Below are positions 53,494 to 61,173 of a DNA stretch of 64,000 nt, in pieces. Below the pieces are notes generated by a model that worked only from the letters and a program-made list of their open reading frames with translations, was not told the DNA's origin and did no database searches. Every line of letters begins with the position of its first letter. The first letter of the stretch is position 1. This DNA is from Saccharicrinis sp963677655 (GTDB taxonomy: Bacteria > Bacteroidota > Bacteroidia > Bacteroidales > Marinilabiliaceae), in NCBI GenBank assembly GCA_963677655.1, contig OY782088.1. One strand, given 5' to 3'. The position numbers and the translations under genes were made by a program.

Positions 53494-54288
53494 ATGAATT
53501 TACAATTAGGTATTACAATACTTTTATTGTTTATACAATTAACATCTTTCGCACAGGAGTTAATATTTAAAGGGGGACATTCTCACAATGATTATCATCA
53601 AAAGTATCCATTGAAAACTGCTTTGAAAAATAATATGGTAAGCATAGAAGCAGATGTTTTTTATATTGATAATCAACTATTGGTGGGGCATGAACAAAAA
53701 GAACTTCAACCTCAGAATACACTTGAAAATCTGTATCTGAAACCACTTTTCGACGAATTTCAAAAAAAAGGTAATCTCTTTACCCCATTAATTCTGATGA
53801 TTGATTTTAAGGCAGAAGGCGAAAAAATATATAGTTTATTAAAAACAATATGCCAACCATATGAATCAATGTTAACTGTTTACCAGAATGATAAAGTTGA
53901 AAGGAGAGCTGTTACAATTATAATTAGTGGAGACAGACCTGTTGAAATATTAAATAAAGAAAAGAAGCGATATGCTTTTATCGATGGTCGACTGGATGAT
54001 TTGGAGCACGATATTAATCCAAAATTAATTCCATTAATAAGTGCAGACTGGTTTGAATACTTTAAATACGACGGAGAAAAAGAAATATTGAAGAGTGAGA
54101 TTAAGCAACTAAAACACTTTGTATCACAATGTCATGACAAGAATATAATGCTTCGTTTTTGGGGAACAGCAGGAGAGGGAGCTAATGCTATAAATTTTTG
54201 GAATGTATTCAATGAGGTAGGAGTCGACTTAATAGGAACTGATAATCCCAAGGAATTTTATGATTTTATAAGGAGTAAAAAGAAATGA
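53494..54288 (+). CDS. PI-PLC/GDPD-superfamily phosphodiesterase (AIM6-like)
   Basis: An exported protein (signal MNLQLGITILLLFIQLTSFA, then Q-E-L) of the PLC-like phosphodiesterase TIM-barrel superfamily. The marks are GGHSHNDYHQKYPLKTAL with the first catalytic His, VSIEADVFYIDNQLLVGHEQ with the Glu-x-Asp metal site and second His, LILMIDFKAEG, IIISGDRP, and the C-terminal IMLRFWGTAGEGANAIN plus VDLIGTDNPKEF. These match AIM6-like members that resemble glycerophosphodiester phosphodiesterases. The likely reaction is hydrolysis of a phosphodiester such as a glycerophospho-alcohol in the periplasm, giving a phosphomonoester for the next enzyme. It overlaps the alkaline phosphatase gene by four bases (ATGA), so translation is coupled. 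Confidence 0.85.
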   Translation: MNLQLGITILLLFIQLTSFAQELIFKGGHSHNDYHQKYPLKTALKNNMVSIEADVFYIDNQLLVGHEQKELQPQNTLENLYLKPLFDEFQKKGNLFTPLILMIDFKAEGEKIYSLLKTICQPYESMLTVYQNDKVERRAVTIIISGDRPVEILNKEKKRYAFIDGRLDDLEHDINPKLIPLISADWFEYFKYDGEKEILKSEIKQLKHFVSQCHDKNIMLRFWGTAGEGANAINFWNVFNEVGVDLIGTDNPKEFYDFIRSKKK

Positions 54289-55814
54289 TTTTTATAAATA
54301 GAAAAAAGATATTAAGATTTTTAACAGGTTGTATTGCAATTATATTTATTGCCTGTAATCCAAAAATAAATAAGGATCAAGACCTTCATAATGAATTAAT
54401 TGATTACGAATCAAATTATTGGTATAAAAGATCCTTAGCGCATGTATATTTAAATAGGTTGCGTAGTGAACAATCTCAAGTGCTATGGGGTACAACATTT
54501 CATACTGCTGCACCAGTACCGTTAGGAGCAGTGGGCCCCAAAAAATATACACAAAGGCTACAAGGTATTATTCAAAATGATTCTTTAGGTCGTGTATTGA
54601 AGATGGCAGTGGATGAAGGAGTCAATGTTATACTTGTCATTGGAGATGGAATGGGAAACATGCATATGGCCTTACCTATTTATAAAAGATATGGTGAAAA
54701 AAATACCGAGCAAACTTATTTTGAAAGAATAATGTCAGAAGGGGCCTGTGGTTATATGTATACTGGTACAGCTCGCGGTTTAGTTACCGGATCTGCAGCT
54801 TCAGGTACAGCCATAGCTTCAGGAACTAAAACACTGATGAATATGGTGGGTGTGGATTCAATTGGAAATCCTCTAGAAAGTGTATTGGATTGTGCTTTTA
54901 ATAAAGGATATTATACAGCTATAGTTAGTGATGCAGGAGTTACAGATGCTACACCAGCGGCTTTCTATGCTCATTCTGTTAACAGAGATTTGGAATCAGA
55001 TATTGCACTTCAGTTAGTACAGAGCAAAAAAGTAGACTTGATTCTTGGTGGTGGTGCAGGTCAATTTATTCCTCAGAATTCCATTCTTTCCGATTTTTAT
55101 AAAGGAAATAGATATCCAAAAGTACATTCTTATAGAAAAGATAGTTTAAACCTGTTTAAAATGTTTGAGAATAATGGATACCAATTGTGTTTTACAGAAG
55201 AAGAATTAAAAAACTGTAGTGGGAATCAAATCGTTGGGCTATTTGACGGTGGTGGTTTAAAACCAGCTATTGAATACTTGCCAGAGCAAAGCATTCCTAC
55301 TATTTCTCAGTTAGCAGACAAAGCTATGCAAGTTACAGCTAGCCAGTTAAAACCTTCATTTACCATGATTGAGTGTGCTCGTATTGATTGGGAAGCTCAT
55401 GATAATGATATTGTATCGGTATATAGGGCTGTTGAAGAAATGAATAATGTTTTGAGGATTGCATATGCAAAATATCAGAAAAATACAGATAATACCTTAC
55501 TTGTTTTTACCGCAGATCATGAAACAGGAGGACTTGAAATAGCCTATAAAAAAGTAAGTGAAGATAAGGTAGAATCGCGTAAATTAATTTCTGGAGAAAT
55601 ATATACTAATGATACATATCCATTGTTCTATCATCAATTTATAAATCAATTAGAGAGTCAGGATAAAACTATTTCGGCTCTGTTAAGTGAATCCAAAGAT
55701 CCGATGGAACTAAAATTAAACATATTAGAGCATGCAGGTATTAAATTAACGAATGAAGAAGCGGAAATGCTCTTTTATGCAAAACATAATTATAAAAAAT
55801 ACAAAACTGAATAA
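54285..55814 (+). CDS. Alkaline phosphatase (lipoprotein)
   Basis: A metal-dependent phosphomonoesterase of the PhoA superfamily. The N-terminus ends in an IFIAC lipobox, so it is membrane-anchored. Key parts are VILVIGDGMGNMHMA (metal-binding Asp near 120), the nucleophile loop RGLVTGSAASGTAIASGTKT near 168, DAGVTDATPAAFYAHSVNR, ILGGGAGQF, MIECARIDWEAHDND and FTADHETGGLEIA (metal-binding Asp-His). The residue before the nucleophile Ser is Gly, where E. coli PhoA has Asp101 (TDSAAS). Length 509 is normal. Coupled to the upstream phosphodiesterase by an ATGA overlap, it would release phosphate from that enzyme's product. Confidence 0.92.
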   Translation: MIFINRKKILRFLTGCIAIIFIACNPKINKDQDLHNELIDYESNYWYKRSLAHVYLNRLRSEQSQVLWGTTFHTAAPVPLGAVGPKKYTQRLQGIIQNDSLGRVLKMAVDEGVNVILVIGDGMGNMHMALPIYKRYGEKNTEQTYFERIMSEGACGYMYTGTARGLVTGSAASGTAIASGTKTLMNMVGVDSIGNPLESVLDCAFNKGYYTAIVSDAGVTDATPAAFYAHSVNRDLESDIALQLVQSKKVDLILGGGAGQFIPQNSILSDFYKGNRYPKVHSYRKDSLNLFKMFENNGYQLCFTEEELKNCSGNQIVGLFDGGGLKPAIEYLPEQSIPTISQLADKAMQVTASQLKPSFTMIECARIDWEAHDNDIVSVYRAVEEMNNVLRIAYAKYQKNTDNTLLVFTADHETGGLEIAYKKVSEDKVESRKLISGEIYTNDTYPLFYHQFINQLESQDKTISALLSESKDPMELKLNILEHAGIKLTNEEAEMLFYAKHNYKKYKTE

Positions 55815-55839
55815 GTTATAAAGCTTTAAAATTTAAAAT

Positions 55840-57312
55840 ATGGTTCTAAAATTTCATTACGCGTTAAAGTGGTTGAGTATTTGTTGTTTTATTCTTATAA
55901 TTCAAAATGTAGTCGCTCAAGGTAATAAGCCTAAAGCTTTATATTTTAATAATGATAAAAATTTTAAAATAGTACAGTTTACTGATGTGCATTGGGCAGC
56001 CAAAGAACCCGGTTGTCTGGCTACATTGGCCATGATGAATGATGTGTTGGATAATGAAAAGCCCGATTTGGTAGTTTATACAGGGGATATTGTATTATCT
56101 GAATATGAAAATCGTGAGGAACTTGCAAAAGGATGGAAAGAGGTGACTGCGCCGGTTCGTGACCGAAAAATAAAGTGGGTAGCGGTTTTAGGAAATCATG
56201 ATTCAGAGGGAAGTGTAGCTCGTAACTCAGTGTACGATTGTTTTATAGATTTACCATATAATATAAATCCCATTGTAAACAAAGAATTTTCAGACTTTTC
56301 AATACCTGTGTGTAAAGCCAATGGTGAAGTAGGATCGGTATTATATTTATTTGATTCTAATGATTATGCTGGTACTTTTCAACCGGGAAAGTATGGTTGG
56401 ATAACTAAAGAACAAATAGCTGCATACCAAAAACAGTCTGAAACCTATACGCAGAATAACAATGGAGTACCGGTTCCTTCACTAGCATTTTTTCATATTC
56501 CTATACCAGAGTATAAACAAGTTTATGATAGAAAAGACGAGCTAACAGGACATGTTGGAGAAGGTGTTTCGTCTCCGGATATTAATTCAGGTTTATTTGC
56601 CTCTATGGCTTTAAATGGTGATGTAATGGGTGTTTTTTGTGGGCATGATCATAATAACGATTTTATTGGTGAATTTCATGATATTGCCTTGGCATATGGA
56701 AGATGCTCAGGATATAATGCTTATGGTGATTATAGGAATGGAGCAAGGGTAATATCTTTGACACCTGGCCAGTTTGCATTTGATACATGGATATCAATTC
56801 CTTCTCGTAAGGAGTTTACTTATCATTTCCCGAAAAATTGTCCTGAAATCAAGGATTATTTACCGGCTCAATCATCAAATATTCAACTGGCACAGGGGAT
56901 TGATTTTTCTTATTATAAAGGTGAAATAAGTAGTGTTAGTGATATCAACAACTTAAAGCCCGAAGAAAAAGGTACCTTAAGAAATTTTGATATTTCAGGT
57001 GCCGATCAGGAAGATCATTTCGCTTTTATTTTTGAAGGATTTATTGATATTCCTTTGAAAGATGTATATACCTTTTATGTTCGATCGGACGATGGCAGTC
57101 AATTATATATTGATGATGTTTTGGTGGTAGATAATGATGGAGGTCATAGTGCTCGTACGCACAAAGGACATGTAGGTTTAGAAAAGGGGAAACATAAAAT
57201 TAAACTGCTTTACTTTGAAGATTATATGGGACAAGAGTTACAGGTTGGTATTCAAAGCAAAACTCTTAAAAGAGATTTTTTAAAGCCTCAAATGTTGTAT
57301 CACGAAAAATAA
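55840..57312 (+). CDS. Calcineurin-like metallophosphoesterase with C-terminal PA14 domain
   Basis: Exported (signal LSICCFILIIQNVVAQ) two-domain protein. The metallophosphoesterase motifs are in order: FKIVQFTDVHW (DxH), VYTGDIVLS (GD), VAVLGNHDSEG (GNHD), FFHIPIPEY (H) and FCGHDHNNDF (GHxH), with the active site in the first ~320 residues, like Dcr2-type purple acid-related phosphatases. Residues about 375-485 are a PA14 domain (FAFIFEGFIDIPLKDVYTFY, SDDGSQLYIDDVLVVDNDGG, GKHKIKLLYFEDYMGQELQV), a glycan-binding-type fold. This suggests that the substrate carries a sugar or polyol (inference). It ends the phosphoesterase group, 25 bases after the alkaline phosphatase, and is followed by a strong terminator. 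Confidence 0.92.
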   Translation: MVLKFHYALKWLSICCFILIIQNVVAQGNKPKALYFNNDKNFKIVQFTDVHWAAKEPGCLATLAMMNDVLDNEKPDLVVYTGDIVLSEYENREELAKGWKEVTAPVRDRKIKWVAVLGNHDSEGSVARNSVYDCFIDLPYNINPIVNKEFSDFSIPVCKANGEVGSVLYLFDSNDYAGTFQPGKYGWITKEQIAAYQKQSETYTQNNNGVPVPSLAFFHIPIPEYKQVYDRKDELTGHVGEGVSSPDINSGLFASMALNGDVMGVFCGHDHNNDFIGEFHDIALAYGRCSGYNAYGDYRNGARVISLTPGQFAFDTWISIPSRKEFTYHFPKNCPEIKDYLPAQSSNIQLAQGIDFSYYKGEISSVSDINNLKPEEKGTLRNFDISGADQEDHFAFIFEGFIDIPLKDVYTFYVRSDDGSQLYIDDVLVVDNDGGHSARTHKGHVGLEKGKHKIKLLYFEDYMGQELQVGIQSKTLKRDFLKPQMLYHEK

Positions 57313-57360
57313 TTACCGATAAGAATTAGATATATAAAAAATACGATCCATTCATTTTTC

Positions 57361-57426
57361 AAAGGAGGAGACATTTTTGTTTTTTATCAAAAACGTTTGA
57401 TTTCATTAATTCTCCTCCTTTTTTAA
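57361..57426 (+). terminator. Terminator of the phosphoesterase operon
   Basis: AAAGGAGGAGA (57361-57371) and TCTCCTCCTTT (57411-57421) form a perfect 11-bp stem around a 39-base loop, ending in TTTTTTA. Confidence 0.8.
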
Positions 57427-57846
57427 CTGATTAATAATGGGAAATGTTTTGTAGGGCATTTTAAAAATATGAATAAAGCTGTATAATCACATGTTTTTAA
57501 TGTTAATGCAATTTGAATTTTAGTGATAGATGAAATTTTGCTGTTTAATAGCATTCATAATAATACAATTTGTTCTATTAAGCCAATGATTTTCTTTATC
57601 TTTATGCTATGTCATGAGGCAGAAAATCAATACATTATAAGTCAATTGGCAGGTGTATATTAAGTGTAACTTAGTCTGATTTATTTTTGTAATGTATTGA
57701 AATGTTGTAGTTTATAAGATAAGGCATTGGTCTCACCACGCCGACTATTTAAAAGATTAAAACAAAGTCCTGGATAATCTAAATAATTATATCCAAGACT
57801 TTCCATACTCTGCACACTACTATAGTATTTTCCATGTTCCTATTTT
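57427..57846. other. Gene-free spacer between convergent genes
   Basis: About 420 AT-rich bases with no credible frame, RNA gene or repeat that I can recognise. Confidence 0.55.
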
Positions 57847-59049
57847 CTATAACTCCCCAGTACTTGCTTTTTTAAAATATGAGATTAGTGAATCCACAGA
57901 TAAGTTTCCGGAATTGTTTTGTTTTTTTACTTTCACAAAAGTGGAAATAAATTCAATGATGGGTTTCATATCGGCATTACCCTTTAATGTTATGTAACCA
58001 TTGGTTATAGCTGATTGAAGGTAGGTAACAAATACCTTAGGGTTGTGGATCCATTCAAGATATGTTTCCTGTGCCTGACCCGGTATAGCAACAGTTTTTG
58101 AAATGTTGAGCTCTTCAAAAATCTCAGTACATATATTAAGAGCAAGAGGATTTATCTCTACTTTTTTATGTGATAATTTATTTATGAGTTGAATTTGCTT
58201 TCTGAAGAATTGTTTTTCAGCTTTAACATTAAATTCATTCTTTTCTGTTAAAGACTTTCTTAAGTTCTGGTAGATTGAAACAATAGGCTCCACATCTTCA
58301 CTATGCATTATTAAAACTGAAATAAGGTATCTTACAGCTTTCCATTCATTATTTGAAATTTGGTTAGGAATTACTTTCAATAACTTAAAATATTTGTTAA
58401 GTTCTTTTATCGTAATGGTTTTATAATATTCGTCAAGTTGGGTTTCAGGTATTACAGAAAAGTTGTGAATCAACAATTGTTGTAATTGATTTATCTCCTT
58501 ATTGTAATTTGGTTTCTTCAATTGAATTTCAAGTTCTTCTAACGCATTTAAATATTGACTATTTTGCATGTAGTAGTTAACAGATTGTTTCCATTTACTA
58601 TTGTTCAGGCAACTTACTGCCTGATTAACCCTTTTTTTATTACTGGCAAATACAGGTAATATCATACTTATTGGTGGGCAGTGATGTTTGGGAATAAAAC
58701 CTTTAAATAAAGAGCATGATTTAAGTAATATAGCAGATATCATCAAGTAAAAATCCAGATCTTTTAAAAAGATGGACCTCTCATTATCGTTTACATGATT
58801 TGGAATAGACCATGGTGTTTGATCAAGGCTATTTTTAACAGATAATACATTTCGCATGCATTTTTCAATAAGATTTAGTTTTGTTTTATTGCAACTCAGC
58901 TTATTGAGATTTTTGTTCATGAATGATTCCATTTGAGCGTAAATATTTGCACAGTCACATGTTTCATCTTTATCAACAGATAGATTAGACCATTTTAAAG
59001 ATTTTCTGATGATAATATTCTCGGATATGGTATGAATTAAAGCTAACAT
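57847..59049 (-). CDS. Unrecognised 400-residue protein
   Basis: I do not recognise this protein. It has no signal peptide or membrane helix and is rich in Lys, Asn, Leu and Ile, consistent with an all-helical cytosolic protein. A Cys pair occurs early (ETCDCANIY near 30), and the C-terminal ~90 residues (AQETYLEWIHNPKVFVTYLQ, SAITNGYITLKGNADMKPII, DSLISYFKK) have the order of the C-terminal part of RteC-like regulators of conjugative elements: a Trp, a helix ending GYI, a polar turn, and a Ser-Leu-x-x-Tyr helix. That similarity is only suggestive. It starts at ATG 59047-59049 and stands alone, followed by no clear terminator. Confidence 0.75.
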   Translation of the reverse strand: MLALIHTISENIIIRKSLKWSNLSVDKDETCDCANIYAQMESFMNKNLNKLSCNKTKLNLIEKCMRNVLSVKNSLDQTPWSIPNHVNDNERSIFLKDLDFYLMISAILLKSCSLFKGFIPKHHCPPISMILPVFASNKKRVNQAVSCLNNSKWKQSVNYYMQNSQYLNALEELEIQLKKPNYNKEINQLQQLLIHNFSVIPETQLDEYYKTITIKELNKYFKLLKVIPNQISNNEWKAVRYLISVLIMHSEDVEPIVSIYQNLRKSLTEKNEFNVKAEKQFFRKQIQLINKLSHKKVEINPLALNICTEIFEELNISKTVAIPGQAQETYLEWIHNPKVFVTYLQSAITNGYITLKGNADMKPIIEFISTFVKVKKQNNSGNLSVDSLISYFKKASTGEL

Positions 59050-59397
59050 AACGATATGGTTTTGGTTAGTATTATATTGAATATACCTAAATCGAATATA
59101 AACGTCAAATGGTAAAACGTTAAAAAAAGATAAAAGGTAATGCTTAGTAGAAAGTTCAAAAAGTTATTATAAAATATCCTTCCATACGTTCAGCTAATCG
59201 TCTCGCTTCATTGATTATTTCAGACCTACTTTCTTTTTCATTTCATATTGAAACTTATGTTTTCAATTATACTCAGATCTGGAATATATCCAATTCTCGG
59301 GCTCAAAGCTTGAAATCATGGGAAAGAAAAAGGTCGTTTCTGCTAAAGAAACGACCTTAATACAATCAATTATTTAATCAATTAAACGGTTGTACTA
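59050..59397. other. Spacer containing a minus-strand terminator
   Basis: Mostly AT-rich with no gene; the terminator of the DUF6266 operon lies at 59322-59358. Confidence 0.6.
59322..59358 (-). terminator. Terminator of the DUF6266 operon
   Basis: AAGGTCGTTTC (59330-59340) and GAAACGACCTT (59348-59358) form a perfect 11-bp stem. On the minus strand it is followed by TTTTCTTTCCC. Confidence 0.85.
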
Positions 59398-60063
59398 CTA
59401 TGGAATAATAACTGATCCTGCGTATTCAGAATTACTTACATTCATATCCTTGTTTACTGAAGTAGCAGCAATATAACAATGTACTTCTGTTCCGGGTGGG
59501 GCATCAGGTAAACCTATATCACCAGTAAGATCTTTGCGTCGGTATTTATGTAAGGTGTACCGTGGTGGATAACCATAAGCCAATGTTACCAACATGATCT
59601 TATCGTCACTTCGTTCTTTTGATAAGGCATCTTCTTCAATATCATCCTCACTTCCGATATCCAATAGCCAATTAAATAAAACCCTGTTTTCATTTAGCTG
59701 AATAGTGATACTTTTAGGTAAAGGCAAACATCCTTTTGCAAGTTTCAGGTTTCGAAAGTTAATACCAAAGTCGGGATATTCACCTGTAATAGTATAATTC
59801 ATGATTTCAGACATGGCTGCATTCTTAGGTGTTTTTTTATCATCCAGTTTTCTGAAGCCCACTTGAACTAAAGGATATAACGGTTGAATAAAATTAGTAG
59901 CAAATAAAAATTTTGCTCTGTGTTTAATTTGGTTTTCTGAGGCTTTTCTATTTCCTGTTTTGGGCTTTGCTTTCATATAGCTAATGCCTTTCCATGTACT
60001 ACCTACTACATTACCAACTTTTCCGTGGAAGCTTCCAAATGCTCCGTTTTCATATTTTCCCAT
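59398..60063 (-). CDS. DUF6266 family protein
   Basis: The N-terminus MGKYENGAFGSFHGKVGNVV with GSTWKGISYMKAKPKTGNRK is characteristic of DUF6266, a family of unknown function common in Bacteroidota: a short GxFSGKVGxVVGSxWKGxxxMR motif followed by an Arg/Lys stretch and an Ig-like beta-rich remainder. Here the C-terminal part (SITIQLNENRVLFNWLLDIG, DDKIMLVTLAYGYPPRYTLH, VHCYIAATSVNKD) is rich in beta strands. There is no signal peptide. It follows the small membrane protein at 60109 by 45 bases in one transcript. The role is unknown; the basic N-terminus could bind nucleic acid or another polyanion (inference). Confidence 0.88.
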   Translation of the reverse strand: MGKYENGAFGSFHGKVGNVVGSTWKGISYMKAKPKTGNRKASENQIKHRAKFLFATNFIQPLYPLVQVGFRKLDDKKTPKNAAMSEIMNYTITGEYPDFGINFRNLKLAKGCLPLPKSITIQLNENRVLFNWLLDIGSEDDIEEDALSKERSDDKIMLVTLAYGYPPRYTLHKYRRKDLTGDIGLPDAPPGTEVHCYIAATSVNKDMNVSNSEYAGSVIIP

Positions 60064-60108
60064 GACGTTTTATTTTTTATAGTTTTTAATCTTAAAAATG
60101 TTTTTCAC

Positions 60109-60351
60109 TTAATTACTCTTTTCTTTGGGCGCAGTAACTTCTTTGTTTTTAGTGTCTGTTTTTTCAACCTTATTACGTTGCATCCACTTTGAAATTACAG
60201 TTGTTAGTATACCTGCTAGCAGGGTGATCGCTGACCTGATCATCAGTGTTTGAGGATCTGCATCCTGGGCTGAGAGGATTTGGGTATCTATTGCCTCCAT
60301 TACTCCTAAAGAACCCAGTGAACCGATGGCGAAATTTTTAAGTTCATACAT
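60109..60351 (-). CDS. Small membrane protein of unknown function
   Basis: An 80-residue protein with one hydrophobic segment (MIRSAITLLAGILTTVISKW, about 38-57) and a highly charged C-terminal tail (QRNKVEKTDTKNKEVTAPKE). The first 35 residues are weakly amphipathic (FAIGSLGSLGVMEAIDTQIL). I do not recognise a family. The size and single helix resemble phage holins or small membrane anchors, and such genes do occur beside DUF6266 genes, but that is only a guess. It forms an operon with the DUF6266 gene. Start ATG 60349-60351. Confidence 0.7.
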   Translation of the reverse strand: MYELKNFAIGSLGSLGVMEAIDTQILSAQDADPQTLMIRSAITLLAGILTTVISKWMQRNKVEKTDTKNKEVTAPKEKSN

Positions 60352-61129
60352 CTTTCTTTTTTTTTTGTAAGCCCTGTTAAAATTGATCAGTTGATAACAG
60401 AGCCCGGATTAAACATGGTATCGGCCGATGTTTTTTAAGCAATTAGTAATTGATAATTAATAATTAGTAATTGTTTAATGCTAAAGTAGTAAGCAGAGGA
60501 ATACAAAAAAATAACAGTAATTTTACTGTTACTTTTTGTGGTTGTAAGTGGTTGTATGTTAGATGTATGGAGTTTTGACTTTTAGAATTTGTGATTTGAT
60601 TTAACCCCCATAAAGCTCCAAAATTCCACTTTTTGCTAAAAATGATGGTTTTGGATTCCAGTTTTGCACAAAAACGACTGTTTTGGATTCCGATTTTGGT
60701 CATTTTTGTACTTTTCAGTGATTTTCTTCGCACTTCTTCGCAACGTCTATACAACTTCTTCGCATTTCTTCGCATGCTCTTCGCAAAACCTATGCAGATT
60801 GAATGCACTATCTTCGCGCTTTGTATACACCTGCTATGTACTTTGTTCGTAACAAGTTCGCAATTCTCCACATGCTCAACACAACTTTAATACAGTTTCT
60901 TCACCCTAAGTGTCTGTAGAACTGGCATACAACCTGCATCAAAATGGTGTAGACTTGCGAGCTTGGCTCAAAGGTGTATCTACTATGTATATCATTAATT
61001 TATAATGCCAATTTTTCAACCAAGGGATAATTAATTGGGCAAATATTTATATACTAAACAATGATAACAGTATCTGGATTTGTTTTGTAAATTATTAAAT
61101 ATATTAGTTCAAAAAAATACGGCATAAAA
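60352..61129. other. Gene-free region dominated by repeat array C
   Basis: Left part (60352-60630) is AT-rich. At 60640-60710 GGATTCCAGTTTTG and GGATTCCGATTTTGG repeat in tandem before the array. The periodic sequence leaves frames open on both strands (60464-60871 minus, 60633-60890 plus, 60664-60852 plus), but they overlap each other and none looks like a protein. Confidence 0.6.
60721..60986. repeat. 11-nt-period degenerate inverted array, copy C
   Basis: From 60721 to about 60905 the plus strand consists of some 16 consecutive units of 10-11 nt, each ending in CTTCGCA, CTATACA, CTATGCA, GAATGCA, GTATACA, TTCGTA, CTCCACA or similar. From about 60910 to 60986 the units are in the opposite orientation (TGTAGAAC, TGGCATACAACC, TGCATCAAAA, TGGTGTAGACT, TGCGAGCTTGG). 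The stretch at 60945-60965 matches copy B in 19 of 21 bases. The 33 bases leading into the array resemble those leading into copy A (TCATTTT..CACTTTT..GTGA-TTTCT). Confidence 0.65.
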
Positions 61130-61152
61130 AAAGCAGCTTTAACAGCTGCTTT
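61124..61152 (-). terminator. Terminator of the DEAD-box helicase gene
   Basis: AAAGCAGCT (61130-61138) and AGCTGCTTT (61144-61152) form a 9-bp stem with a 5-base loop; on the minus strand it is followed by a TTTT run. Confidence 0.9.
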
Positions 61153-61173
61153 CAATTTATGTAATGTCAAATT

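Noticed and set aside
53494..54288. Classical sugar-phosphate GDPD (GlpQ/UgpQ)
   Set aside because: The HRG...E-x-N pattern of GlpQ/UgpQ is not present; the GHSHNDY and EADV pattern fits the AIM6-like branch of the superfamily better.
60464..60890. Overlapping frames of 135, 85 and 62 codons across repeat array C
   Set aside because: They run on opposite strands and in different frames through the 11-nt repeat, which by its periodicity avoids stops; their residue composition (Cys, Phe, Arg, Lys mixtures) is not protein-like.
60721..60986. CRISPR array
   Set aside because: Units are 10-12 nt, degenerate, without spacers of constant length, and no cas genes are nearby.
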